Part shown: positions 27,649 through 36,542 of the stretch, piece by piece
Position numbering within the stretch: position 1 is the first letter of the stretch
Layout of the letters: the number at the start of each line of letters is the position of its first letter
Assembly (NCBI GenBank): GCA_016788425.1
Contig: JAEURQ010000001.1
Location: 248,001 to 312,000, forward strand
Length of the DNA stretch: 64,000 bases
Source of the DNA: Chthonomonas sp.
Lineage (GTDB): Bacteria > Armatimonadota > Fimbriimonadia > Fimbriimonadales > Fimbriimonadaceae
Direction: 5' to 3'
Made by a program: the position numbers and the translations under genes
Notes under the pieces: generated by a model
The model's database searches: none
What the model was told of the DNA's origin: nothing
Seen by the model: only the letters and a program-made list of their open reading frames with translations

Positions 27649-28812
27649 ATGCCGCTCAAGCCCGCTTCCGCCCGCCGCCCCCTCTCCGCGGCCACCTTTT
27701 TGCGGCGCAATCTGCGGCGGACTTTTCCGGTGGCGGTCGTCATCACCGTGGCGGTCATGCTCATCGTCGGCATCGTCGCGTTGATGAACTCAATTCCGCT
27801 GTCGGTGCGCACGATCTAAAAGTATCTGGAGTTACAGACCGTCATCACGGCCAGGGTGAATCCGCTTGTCGGGCCGCAGATTCGCAGCGCGATTGAGGCC
27901 GAAACGCCGGTGCCGCTCGAACGGGTGATTACGGCCCGCGGAATTGAAAGCAAGATCAACAGCTTGGTCGGTGAATGGCCGTTCGCGGTGATCGCGATGG
28001 ACAAACCGGACCGCGAGTATTTCCGCCTCAAAATGCGGGGAGGCGGGATCAAGGGGCGCGACGTGGTGGACGGCATGCCCGAAGCGGTGATCAGCGACCC
28101 GGTGGCGCGCAGCCTCAAAAAGGGCCTTGGCGACAACCTGCTGCAGCCGTCGTGGGACGGACGCTTCTCGCCAAAACCGGTGAAAATCGTCGGCATTGTG
28201 CCGTCGGATGTGTTTTTCGCGTATGTCTCGCTCGACTATCATCGCGCCTACCACTCGCCGCCGATTGACCTCAATCTCTGCTTTACGAAGGACCCCGCGC
28301 GACAAAAAGAGTTTGATGCGTGGGCCCTGCAGCGCTTCACCACCATTGACGCAAAGGTGTTTTCGTACACGTATATCCTCGCGCAGAGCGATCAGATGTT
28401 CGAGATTCTCTATCGCATTCTCAACATCGTCATCTGTGTGCTGGTGGTCGTGATCACGTTCATGATGGCGCTGCTGATGAACATCCACCAGACGCAGCGC
28501 CTGCAGGAATATGCGTTGCTTCAGGCGCTCGGCTACACGAAGCAGCAACTCGTAACGCGCTCACTGCTGGAAATGTCGATCCTCATCGTCGGAGGCTGGG
28601 TCGCGGGTTGCTTTATGGCGTATGGCTTGCTCAGCGTCGTGAATGCCGTGCTCATGTATCCCCGCGCCTTCGCTTTGGACCTGCTCGATCGGCAGGCGTA
28701 CCTCTCGACTTTGCCGGTTCCGATTGCAATTCTTGCGACAGCATCCTATACAATTCTCCGGAATTTCCGTAAATTCGACCCCATCGGAATTCTGGAACGG
28801 AGGACGGCATGA
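27649..28812 (+). pseudogene. ABC exporter permease (FtsX/MacB type) with in-frame stop
   Basis: A frame of 388 codons from ATG 27649 to the stop at 28812 is broken only by TAA at 27817 (codon 57), directly after the first membrane segment (VAVVITVAVMLIVGIVALMN). Protein character continues in the same frame on both sides: a periplasmic domain, then three more hydrophobic segments (IVICVLVVVITFMMALLMN, and near 28570 and 28730), the layout of FtsX-like permeases of LolCDE and MacB exporters. Without readthrough, a restart at GTG 27856 would lack TM1. The ATP-binding gene follows with a 4-base overlap. Recent mutation, sequencing error or recoding are all possible. Confidence 0.75.
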
Positions 28813-29501
28813 TTCGGCTAGATCAGGCGAGTTTGGTGTACCGCGAGCAAGCCAAGGAGGTAGTCGCCTGCGCGCCGACGAGCCTGGAATTTTTGCCGGG
28901 ACAGTTCTACGGCATCCTCGGGCCGAGCGGCTCGGGCAAGTCGTCGCTCCTCTATCTTGCCAGCGGGCTCAAGGCGCCCAGTAGCGGCAACGTGACGTAC
29001 CGCGACCAACCGCTGGGCAAGCTGGACGACCTGGCCAGCGCGCAGCTTCGCCAACGCAGCTTCGGGTTTGTCTTCCAGTTTCCGTATCTGCTCGGCTACC
29101 TGAGCCTCCATGAAAACGTTTGCGCAGGCCGATCTGGGGCGGATTTTAGCGGGGAAGCCGCCCAATTGTTAAGCGAGCTTGGGCTCGCGGATAAGATGCA
29201 CCGATTCCCGCACGAGGTGAGCGGCGGCGAGCGTCAACGCACCTGCGTCGCGCGGGCTTTGCTGGGTCGGCCGGAGGTTATTTTCGCCGACGAGCCCACC
29301 GCCAGCCTCGACCACACGGCGGGCCACGCGGTAGTCGAGTTGCTGCAGCGACTGCGTGGCGAAGGCACCTTGATCATGGTCACGCACGACCCGACCATGA
29401 TCGACCAGGCCGATCACGTGATCGAGATTGTGGATGGCGAGGTCACCGGCCAGCGGTCGAGAAGCGCATCCGCAAGAGCGAGCGAATCTGAACCAGCGTG
29501 A
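28809..29501 (+). CDS. ABC transporter ATP-binding protein (LolD/MacB type)
   Basis: 230 residues. Walker A is GPSGSGKSS at residues 38-46, the signature is VSGGERQR near 140, Walker B VIFADEP near 158, and the switch region MVTHDP near 195. Together with the upstream permease it would form an exporter of the lipoprotein/macrolide/peptide type. The start overlaps the permease stop, so the two are one transcript. Its last 59 bases overlap the end of the convergent transporter gene; the tail TGQRSRSASARASESEPA is unlikely to be conserved. Confidence 0.93.
   Translation: MIRLDQASLVYREQAKEVVACAPTSLEFLPGQFYGILGPSGSGKSSLLYLASGLKAPSSGNVTYRDQPLGKLDDLASAQLRQRSFGFVFQFPYLLGYLSLHENVCAGRSGADFSGEAAQLLSELGLADKMHRFPHEVSGGERQRTCVARALLGRPEVIFADEPTASLDHTAGHAVVELLQRLRGEGTLIMVTHDPTMIDQADHVIEIVDGEVTGQRSRSASARASESEPA
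29112..29126 (-). repeat. Short word TGCGCAAACGTTTTC, copy 1
   Basis: Exact 15-base match to 37645-37659, both read on the minus strand; part of the TGCGCAARCG word family. Confidence 0.45.
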
Positions 29502-31830
29502 ACCCAACCAGGATGATGCCCATGATCCAGGCTGCCGCCGTGGCGTAGCCGAAGTTCAGAAACATGAACGCCTGACTCCAAATCTCGTAGCCGATGGTGT
29601 GGGTCGAGTACAGCGGGCCGCCACCGGTGAGCAACAACACGCTTTCCATGGATTTGAACCCGGCGACAAACACGCCGAGCAAGTTGATGAGCATGAGCGC
29701 GCGCAACCCAGGCAAGGTGATAAACCGAAGCTTATGCCGCCAGCTCGCGCCATCCAAATCGGCGGCTTCGTAGCGCTCCTCCGGGATGTTTTTGAGCGCG
29801 GCCAGATACAGCATCGAGCCGGGTCCGGCGGCGGCCCAGATTCCTGGGATGACGATGGCGAGCATGGCCCACTTCGGGTCGCCCAACCAATCCACCGGCC
29901 CGATGGTTTGGCCGGTCGCCCGGCCATAGAGATCGAAGAACGGACGGGTGAATATGTTCAAGATTCCCTTGTCAGTCTTATCGTAAAGTTGCCGCCAGAG
30001 CAATGCGACGACGACCGAGGAGGTCATGGCCGGGAGGTAGAACAGCGTGCGGAAGAACACCTTGAACCGAGGGATTTCGTTGAGCATCAACGCCAGGAAA
30101 ATCGGCACGAAGAAGCCGATCACAATCGTCAGCGCAACGTACAAGAAAGTGTTGCCCAGGCTTTTGTAGAACAGTGGTTGCGAGAACACCTGCACGAAGT
30201 TGTCCAGCCCCACCCAGCGAACGCCTTTCGCGATGCGATAGTCCTGAAACGCGATAAGCAACCCGCGCGCGATGGGATAGTACGCCCACAGCATGATGGT
30301 GCCGACCGCGGGCAATAGGCACCATGCCATGAACGCGCGAACCCGGCGAGGGCTGGTGCCGGCGGGAAGCTTCTCCACCCACTTGTCGCGGACCGGGCGC
30401 ACGCGGCGCGCCCCCCAAATGAATCCGCCGATCAGCGCGATGCTCAGCCCGATGAGAACTCCAAGCGCCACCGCGCGGCGGTGGGCGAGAACCTTCGGCT
30501 CGACGTATCCGAGGAGGACTTTGTCCATCTCCTGGGAGACTCCGGCGAGGATTTCGCGGCTCGGCGTGTTGGGTTCCAATCGAGCTCGATCGAGCGCCGA
30601 ATCCAGAACCCGATACACCTGTTGGCAGTTGCGGCCATAAGGCTCGGGGTGACCCGATTTAAACAGGTCTTCGCTCGCCTTGACATAGGCCGGATCGACC
30701 TGAGCGGCGAGCTCGGGATAGCCAAACTTCTTGAGCCAAACCGGGTTGATCAGGTTCGCCAGGCCCAGCTCGACGAAACGCTCGGTGTTGATGCGCGCGG
30801 CATGGTCGCCGGCGAAATAGCGAATGAATCGCCAACAGGCTTCGAGCTTGCGCGGATCCTTGATGCGGGCATTGATCGCCCACATTCCGGCGTTAATCTC
30901 GTTGGCGCGTCCGGCCGGACCGGCCGGAAGCGCGGCGACCCCCACCAGCGACGGCGAAAGATCGTTCATTGAGGCGACGACGACATCGTTGGTGTAGGCA
31001 AACCACATGCTGATTTTGCCGGTGCGAATGTCGCCGTTCAGGTCGGCGGTGACGGTCGCGGCGGGGCCGATCGTCTTGCCGTTGTGCTGCCACTTTTGGG
31101 TTGTGACCGTGCGGAAAAAATCGAGCGCCTGAGCGGCTTGTGGCGAATCAATGGCCGACTTCCAGCGGCCTTCTTCTGCCGGGACGACAACCTCGCCGCC
31201 GGCTTGCCAAAGGAAGTTCACCCAGAAATAACTGGGGCCGGCGAATCCGAAGCCAAATCGGCCCTGATCGGCCTGCACCAATCGCCGGCACACCTCGTTG
31301 AATTCTTCCCACGTGCGGGGCGGTCGGTTGGGGTCGAGGCCCGCCTGGGCGAAGTGGTCGCGCCGGTAATAGAGCCCTTGCGCCACTTGAAACCAGGGCA
31401 CGCCATAAAGCTTGCCATCGTAGCTGCGCAGAACCTCGAGAACCTTGGGGTTGGCGCGATCGAGAATCTCCGGGTTCTTCGCGACGAGGTCATCGAGCGG
31501 GCGGCAAAACCCTTGGTCAATGTAGTTGTAGTACTGCCGGAAGTTGACGTAGAACACGTCCGGCGCGTTGTCGCCGGCCATGGACATGAGGAACATGGAC
31601 TCGGCGCGGTCGCCCACCATTTCGAGGCCGCCTGCGTTCACCACTTCGATGTCGGGGTTCTTGGCGCGGAAATCGTCGAACACGGCGCGACGCGCTTGGG
31701 AGCGCGGATTCGTATCTTCTTTCGGCGGAATGCCCATGCTGGGTCCCGCCATCATGCGAACCTGAACGGGCTGGGCAACCGCGATTGCCGCCGCGAAACA
31801 AGCGGCAAGCCCCAAAAGCCAAGTTCGCAT
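29443..31830 (-). CDS. Fused sugar-binding protein and ABC permease
   Basis: 795 residues. After a signal peptide (MRTWLLGLAACFAAAIAVAQ) residues about 25-430 are a family 1 solute-binding protein (LYGVPWFQVAQGLYYRRDHF, then ACWRFIRYFAGDHAARINTE). A membrane helix (VLIGLSIALIGGFIWGA) leads into a MalF-type permease of about 300 residues with six hydrophobic segments and the EAA loop (EERYEAADLDGASWRHKLRF) near 690. Such parts are normally separate proteins. Sugar uptake is the likely role. No second permease or MalK-like ATPase lies beside it. The ATG at 31830 is preferred over a GTG 18 bases upstream. Confidence 0.85.
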   Translation of the reverse strand: MRTWLLGLAACFAAAIAVAQPVQVRMMAGPSMGIPPKEDTNPRSQARRAVFDDFRAKNPDIEVVNAGGLEMVGDRAESMFLMSMAGDNAPDVFYVNFRQYYNYIDQGFCRPLDDLVAKNPEILDRANPKVLEVLRSYDGKLYGVPWFQVAQGLYYRRDHFAQAGLDPNRPPRTWEEFNEVCRRLVQADQGRFGFGFAGPSYFWVNFLWQAGGEVVVPAEEGRWKSAIDSPQAAQALDFFRTVTTQKWQHNGKTIGPAATVTADLNGDIRTGKISMWFAYTNDVVVASMNDLSPSLVGVAALPAGPAGRANEINAGMWAINARIKDPRKLEACWRFIRYFAGDHAARINTERFVELGLANLINPVWLKKFGYPELAAQVDPAYVKASEDLFKSGHPEPYGRNCQQVYRVLDSALDRARLEPNTPSREILAGVSQEMDKVLLGYVEPKVLAHRRAVALGVLIGLSIALIGGFIWGARRVRPVRDKWVEKLPAGTSPRRVRAFMAWCLLPAVGTIMLWAYYPIARGLLIAFQDYRIAKGVRWVGLDNFVQVFSQPLFYKSLGNTFLYVALTIVIGFFVPIFLALMLNEIPRFKVFFRTLFYLPAMTSSVVVALLWRQLYDKTDKGILNIFTRPFFDLYGRATGQTIGPVDWLGDPKWAMLAIVIPGIWAAAGPGSMLYLAALKNIPEERYEAADLDGASWRHKLRFITLPGLRALMLINLLGVFVAGFKSMESVLLLTGGGPLYSTHTIGYEIWSQAFMFLNFGYATAAAWIMGIILVGFTLVQIRSLLRMRFSTAGR

Positions 31831-31943
31831 AGGGCTATATTGTCGCACTTTCCCGGGACCGGGTAAACCTAGTAATTATACGGTGGTCATTCCCCAGACC
31901 AGGAAACTAGAATGGTATACATACGACAACTGGTTTGACGATT

Positions 31944-32999
31944 ATGAGAACGCCTAACACGAATAACAATGCCGATCGAGAACGCGCCCTTGAGAACGCG
32001 CTGAGTCAGATTGAAAAGCAATATGGGAAGGGGTCCATCATGCGCATGGGCTCGCAGAACAAGGAGCAGATTCCGGCGATCTCCACCGGTTCCCTGAGCC
32101 TGGATATCTGTCTGGGTATTGGCGGTTTGCCGCGTGGCCGGATCACCGAAATTTACGGCGGGGAATCGAGCGGGAAAACGACCATTGCCCTGCACACCGT
32201 GGCCGAAGCCCAGCGAAAAGGCGGAATCGCACTTTATGTAGACGCCGAGCACGCGCTTGATCCGGAATATGCGCGCAACCTTGGCGTGGATATCGACAAG
32301 CTGTATATCTCGCAGCCCAGCAACGGCGAAGAAGCGCTGGAGATTATGGACGGCATCATCAGCTCGGGCGCGGTGGATATCGTCGTTCTCGACTCGGTGG
32401 CCGCGTTGGTTCCGAAGGCGGAAATCGAAGGCGAAATGGGCGACTCTTTCGTGGGTCTGCAAGCTCGCATGATGAGCCAAGCCTTGCGGAAGCTCGGCGG
32501 CAGCATCAACAAGTCCAACACGAGCGCAATTTTCATCAACCAGCTTCGCGAAAAGATCGGTGTGATGTACGGCAACCCGGAGACGACTCCCGGCGGTCGC
32601 GCGCTGAAGTTCTGGGCGTCGGTCCGATTAGAAGTTCGTCGCGGCGAGGCGATCAAGAACGGCACCGAGCAGATCGGTTCGCGAACGAAGGTGAAGGTGG
32701 TGAAGAACAAGGTGGCGCCGCCGTTCCGCGTGGCTGAGTTCGACATGATCTACGGCGAAGGCATTTCCAAGTCCGGCGATCTGCTCGACATGGCTTTGGC
32801 GCAAGCCGTCATTAGCCGCGCTGGCACGTACTACAACTACGGCGACACTCGCCTGGGTCAGGGCCGCGATAACGCGCGTAACTTCCTGGATGAAAATCCG
32901 GAAATCTTTGCTGAGATTGACACCAAGGTGCGGGCGCTCTTTAAGAACGACACGGTGGCCGTGGTCGAAATGCCGAAGGACCTTACTCCGGCTGAGTGA
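31944..32999 (+). CDS. recA: Recombinase RecA
   Basis: 351 residues. The core is highly conserved: GKGSIMRMG, Walker [10 protein letters not shown] near residue 72, [46 protein letters not shown]. RecA drives strand exchange and LexA self-cleavage. The ATG at 31944 is chosen over a TTG three codons upstream. The C-terminal tail is short. No classic SOS box is visible upstream, though a small GTATAC palindrome lies about 28 bases before the start. recX follows with overlap. Confidence 0.98.
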   Translation: MRTPNTNNNADRERALENALSQIEKQYGKGSIMRMGSQNKEQIPAISTGSLSLDICLGIGGLPRGRITEIYGGESSGKTTIALHTVAEAQRKGGIALYVDAEHALDPEYARNLGVDIDKLYISQPSNGEEALEIMDGIISSGAVDIVVLDSVAALVPKAEIEGEMGDSFVGLQARMMSQALRKLGGSINKSNTSAIFINQLREKIGVMYGNPETTPGGRALKFWASVRLEVRRGEAIKNGTEQIGSRTKVKVVKNKVAPPFRVAEFDMIYGEGISKSGDLLDMALAQAVISRAGTYYNYGDTRLGQGRDNARNFLDENPEIFAEIDTKVRALFKNDTVAVVEMPKDLTPAE

Positions 33000-33394
33000 G
33001 TCAGTCACCCGACCCTGAAGTGTTGGCTGAGGCGATTCGTCGCCTCAGCCAACGCAGTTTAAGTGAGCACGAACTTCGCGCGAAACTCGCTAAGCACGGA
33101 GCGCTTGTTGAAGCGGTGGTTAACCATTTGGTGAGCAAGGGCTTGTTGAATGATAACCGCGTGGCCGAGGCAATCTCGCGACAAGCGAACGAGGGTGGTC
33201 GCAGCGATGCGTGGGTTTCTCACCAATTGGTTGAGAAAGGTTTGGAGCAAGCGTCCGGTTTGAACAGTGAGTTCGACCGCGCGCGCCGGGCCATCGAGCG
33301 CAAGCGACCTAAGCATGTCGGGCGGTTTCTCGCCGGACGCGGATTCGCGGAGGACACGATTGCGTCAATAATAGAGGAAGCCAATGACGTTTGA
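32996..33394 (+). CDS. recX: Regulatory protein RecX
   Basis: 132 residues, helical, with the RecX three-helix repeats ([20 protein letters not shown], then [19 protein letters not shown]). RecX caps RecA filaments and inhibits recombination. The GTG start overlaps the recA TGA by four bases, the usual recA-recX coupling. Its last residues overlap the rny start by 11 bases. It is a little short (typical 150 or more), mostly at the C-terminus. Confidence 0.88.
   Translation: MSQSPDPEVLAEAIRRLSQRSLSEHELRAKLAKHGALVEAVVNHLVSKGLLNDNRVAEAISRQANEGGRSDAWVSHQLVEKGLEQASGLNSEFDRARRAIERKRPKHVGRFLAGRGFAEDTIASIIEEANDV
33123..33134. repeat. ACCATTTGGTGA repeat copy 4
   Basis: Exact 12-mer inside recX. A related near-palindrome TCTCACCAATTGGTTGAGA lies about 95 bases downstream in the same gene. 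Confidence 0.5.
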
Positions 33395-34727
33395 GCAGAT
33401 TCTGTTGCCCGGGCTGGGCGCCGCCGTTGGCGGCGTTGTCGTTTGGGCGACTCTGCGCGGTCGGATTCGGGAGTTGCACCTCGAAAAGCAACTCGCCGAC
33501 CAACAGGGCGCAATTCGTGCGCACAAGGAGCTCTCCGATCTGCAAGCGAAGCTGCATGACAGCGAGCGCGAGGTGGCCGAACAGTCGCGAGTGTGGCAAC
33601 AGCGCATTGAAGCGTTGTCCAAACTGACGGTTGACGAGGCTCGCGAGCAGATGCGCCAGGCCGTCGCCGCGGAAGCCGAGGAGGCTCGCCGCGAAGCACT
33701 GCGCGAGGCGAAACTCGACGCCGACAACCAGGCGCGCAAGCTCATCCTCAGTTCTATTGAGCGATCCCATGTGCCGATCGTCAACGAGGCAACCGCGGCC
33801 GCGGTGCTATTGCCTTCAGAAGAAATGAAGGGCCGAATTATCGGCCGCGAGGGACGTAATATTCGCGCCTTTGAACAGGCCGCGGGCGTGGACTTGGTCA
33901 TTGACGAACGACCCGAGACGGTCGTGATCTCGTCGTTCGATCCGGTTCGTCGGGAGGTCGCGCGGATCGCGCTCATGAACCTAATGTTCGATGGCCGCAT
34001 CCATCCGGCCAGTATTGAGGAGGCGGTGGAAGCCGCCAACCACGAGTTGGAACGCGTCGCCCGAGAATCGGGCGAGCAGGCGGCCGAGATGGCCAAGGTG
34101 CCGGGCCTGCCGCCGGAAGTGTTGCTCGCGCTCGGCAACCTAAGATTCCGCACGAGTCTCGGTCAAAACGTTCTTAACCATTCGGTTGAAACCGCTGAAA
34201 TCGGCGCGCGACTCGCGCACGAGTTGCGACTAAGTGTCCCGATCGTTCGCGCGGCGGGGCTGTTACATGATATCGGCAAGTCGCTCAGCGCACCTTATGA
34301 TGGGCCTCACGCCCTTGCCGGCATGAAGTTTTTGGAAGACCACGGCCTGCCGCCGGCGATCTGCCTCGCGGTTGGTGCCCACCACGAAGAGATTCCGCAG
34401 GACACCAACGAAGCCAAGCTGGTGGCCATCGCCGACTCGATCAGCGCGGCCCGGCGAGGAGCGCGACGAGAGAACCTCGATACCTACCTGCAGCGCATTA
34501 AGGACCTCGAACTCATCGCGGGTCGTCACCCCGGTGTGGATCGCACTTACGCCCTGCAAGCGGGGCGCGAAATCCGCGTCTTCGTCCGTCCGGATTCGAT
34601 CAGCGATAAGGCTGCGCAAACGCTTGCACACGACCTTGCCAAGCAAATCGAAAAGGAACTCAACTATCCCGGACAGATTAAGGTGACCATCATTCGCGAA
34701 AGCCGATATAGCGAGGTCGCGACATAG
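33384..34727 (+). CDS. rny: Ribonuclease Y
   Basis: 447 residues. A membrane-anchored endoribonuclease that starts mRNA decay. Visible parts: N-terminal membrane helix (LLPGLGAAVGGVVVWATL), a coiled coil from about 30 to 125, a KH domain (MKGRIIGREGRNIRAFEQAA near 150), and an HD domain with GLLHDIGKS near 295. About 60 residues shorter than B. subtilis RNase Y, mainly in the coiled coil. It ends in TAG, which overlaps the apparent AUA start of the next gene. Confidence 0.95.
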   Translation: MTFEQILLPGLGAAVGGVVVWATLRGRIRELHLEKQLADQQGAIRAHKELSDLQAKLHDSEREVAEQSRVWQQRIEALSKLTVDEAREQMRQAVAAEAEEARREALREAKLDADNQARKLILSSIERSHVPIVNEATAAAVLLPSEEMKGRIIGREGRNIRAFEQAAGVDLVIDERPETVVISSFDPVRREVARIALMNLMFDGRIHPASIEEAVEAANHELERVARESGEQAAEMAKVPGLPPEVLLALGNLRFRTSLGQNVLNHSVETAEIGARLAHELRLSVPIVRAAGLLHDIGKSLSAPYDGPHALAGMKFLEDHGLPPAICLAVGAHHEEIPQDTNEAKLVAIADSISAARRGARRENLDTYLQRIKDLELIAGRHPGVDRTYALQAGREIRVFVRPDSISDKAAQTLAHDLAKQIEKELNYPGQIKVTIIRESRYSEVAT

Positions 34728-35515
34728 AAACTTATCGAATTCTCTTTCTCGGCGATGTTGTCGGGAAGCCCGGCCGCAAGGCGGTCAGCGAAGGTTTGCC
34801 GAAGCTCGTGAAAGAGCACGCCCCGCTGTTCGTCATCATCAACGGCGAGAACTCCGCCGGTGGAGTCGGCATCACACCCGATATCGCGGAAGAGTTTTTC
34901 CGGCTGGGCGCCGACGCCATTACGCTGGGCAACCACGCGTTCAACAAGCGGGAGATCATCCCGTACCTGGATAGCGGCAAGCCGATTGTGCGCCCGGGGA
35001 ATATGCCCGTGGGAACCCCCGGCGTGGGGATCACGCACCTTCCCGAAAAGCAGGGTGTCCGACTGAGTGTCGCCAACCTCTGTGGACGGGTTTTCATGGA
35101 CTCCTACGACGACCCGTTTGCCGCGGCCGACGCTTGCGCAACCGCTTGCGCAGGGCGACATTTGTTCCTGGATTTTCACTGCGAAGCCACCAGCGAGAAG
35201 ATCGGAATGGGCCTCCACATGGATGGCCGCGCCGTCGCCGTGGTCGGCACTCACACCCACGTGACCACCGCCGACGAACAGATTCTGGAAGGCGGCACCG
35301 CCTACATTACGGATGTCGGCATGTGCGGACCTGTGCGTAGCGTGCTGGGAATGCGCCGCGACATCATTCTCACGCGATTTCGCACCACGCTACCGCAACG
35401 ATTTGAAGTCGCGGATGAACCTGGTGTAATCTCTGGCGTAGTCATAGACGTCTTAAAAGAAACGGGGCGGGCAACCGCCATTCAACGAATTCGACATCCG
35501 GAACCAACAGACTGA
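34724..35515 (+). CDS. YmdB-like metallophosphoesterase with apparent AUA start
   Basis: 263 residues counting from ATA 34724. The family N-terminus (RILFLGDVVGKPGR) lies upstream of every ATG, GTG or TTG in this frame; the first such codon, TTG 34796, would delete it, and the frame is closed by a stop at 34709. ATA 34724 overlaps the rny stop as ATAG and has GCGAGGT 6 bases before it. Metal-binding motifs GDVVGK, NGENSAGG, LGNHAFNK, DFHCEATSEK and GTHTHVTTAD are intact. The B. subtilis relative hydrolyses 2',3'-cyclic phosphates and is also next to rny. Confidence 0.88.
   Translation: METYRILFLGDVVGKPGRKAVSEGLPKLVKEHAPLFVIINGENSAGGVGITPDIAEEFFRLGADAITLGNHAFNKREIIPYLDSGKPIVRPGNMPVGTPGVGITHLPEKQGVRLSVANLCGRVFMDSYDDPFAAADACATACAGRHLFLDFHCEATSEKIGMGLHMDGRAVAVVGTHTHVTTADEQILEGGTAYITDVGMCGPVRSVLGMRRDIILTRFRTTLPQRFEVADEPGVISGVVIDVLKETGRATAIQRIRHPEPTD
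35136..35152 (-). repeat. 17-base word TGCGCAAGCGGTTGCGC, copy 3 (inverted)
   Basis: Exact reverse complement of copies 1 and 2, inside the ymdB-like gene where it encodes an ACATACA segment unlike the proteins encoded at the other copies. Confidence 0.6.
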
Positions 35516-35527
35516 ACCGAAAGACTG

Positions 35528-36484
35528 ATGAACATGAAGACCACGGCAATCCTCCTCGGCCTCGCCACGCAAATGGCGTTTGGCGCGGGCACCATTTTGT
35601 ACACTCCTACTCGCACCACCTCCGACCAGGGCATTGCGCTGAAGTCGTGGGGAAGCGGCACCGTTTCCGAGACCGATGAAGTGGTGTTCGAAGGCACGAA
35701 GTCCATTCGCATTTCCAGCCGCAACTACTTCCAAGGCGGTCGCGTCATTCTCAACCAATCCAAGGCGTTGGCCAACGAGTTTGAAAGCGCCGACAACTTG
35801 CTGCTCATTCAGTTTCGAGCCGCCGGAACCGGCACCATGAACGGTGGGGCAGGCGGCGGACGCGTTGGCGATGGCGGCGCGGGCGACATGGGTGGCCCGG
35901 GTCTTCCTGGCGGCGCCGGGGGCGGAAACCTCGGTCGCGGCGGACGCGGTGGTGGCGCGGGTGCCGGTGCGGCAGCGGCTCCGGCCACGCTCAAGCGAGT
36001 TCGCCTGGTTGTGACGACTTCGGACGGCCTCAAGAGCGAAATCTACGTTGACGTACCGCGCGGTTCGGATGCGGCTTGGAAGCCGCTTGGAGTGCCCCTC
36101 AAGGCCATCAGCGGGTTCGGCCGCACGAACAAGGAAATCGTCGAAATCGCCATGAGCGGCGACGCCGTGAGCTCGTTCTATCTGGGCGATATCCGCGTGA
36201 GCAACGACTCCTCGCCGGTTTCGGGCGACCTCAACCATAGCGAACTCAACCTCGCCCTCAACGATGAAATCGAATTCATCGCCAACGGCTACGGCGGCGC
36301 AACTCCGCTCAAGTACACGTGGGACTTTGACAAGACGGACGGCATCCAAGTGGACGCCGAAGGCAGCAGCATCAAGCGACGCTTCCGCAAGCCGGGCAAG
36401 TTCACGGTCACGGTGACCATTCAAGATCTGTACGGCCTCAAGAAGGCCTACACGCGCACCTGCGAAGTCACGGTCAACCCGTAA
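35528..36484 (+). CDS. Secreted PKD-domain protein with Gly-rich insert
   Basis: 318 residues with an N-terminal signal (MKTTAILLGLATQMAFGAG). Residues about 25-95 and 155-230 form a beta-rich domain split by a Gly/Ala-rich low-complexity loop of about 50 residues (100-150). The last 80 residues look like a PKD/Ig-like domain (LKYTWDFDKTDGIQVD, KPGKFTVTVTIQDLYGL). This suggests an extracellular adhesion or binding role. It is convergent with the M6 protease gene, sharing a bidirectional terminator. Confidence 0.72.
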   Translation: MNMKTTAILLGLATQMAFGAGTILYTPTRTTSDQGIALKSWGSGTVSETDEVVFEGTKSIRISSRNYFQGGRVILNQSKALANEFESADNLLLIQFRAAGTGTMNGGAGGGRVGDGGAGDMGGPGLPGGAGGGNLGRGGRGGGAGAGAAAAPATLKRVRLVVTTSDGLKSEIYVDVPRGSDAAWKPLGVPLKAISGFGRTNKEIVEIAMSGDAVSSFYLGDIRVSNDSSPVSGDLNHSELNLALNDEIEFIANGYGGATPLKYTWDFDKTDGIQVDAEGSSIKRRFRKPGKFTVTVTIQDLYGLKKAYTRTCEVTVNP

Positions 36485-36494
36485 TTTAGCAAAG

Positions 36495-36534
36495 AAAAAG
36501 GGTGGGATGCCAGCCGGCACCCCACCCCCTTTTT
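36495..36534. terminator. Bidirectional terminator
   Basis: Stem GGGTGGG/CCCACCC with inner TGCC/GGCA arms, A-run on the left and T-run on the right. It serves both the PKD-protein gene (plus) and the M6 protease gene (minus). Confidence 0.88.
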
Positions 36535-36542
36535 GCGTGGGC

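Noticed and set aside
34796-34798. TTG as the start of the ymdB-like gene
   Set aside because: It would remove the conserved GDVVGK metal-binding motif, so an upstream non-canonical start fits better.
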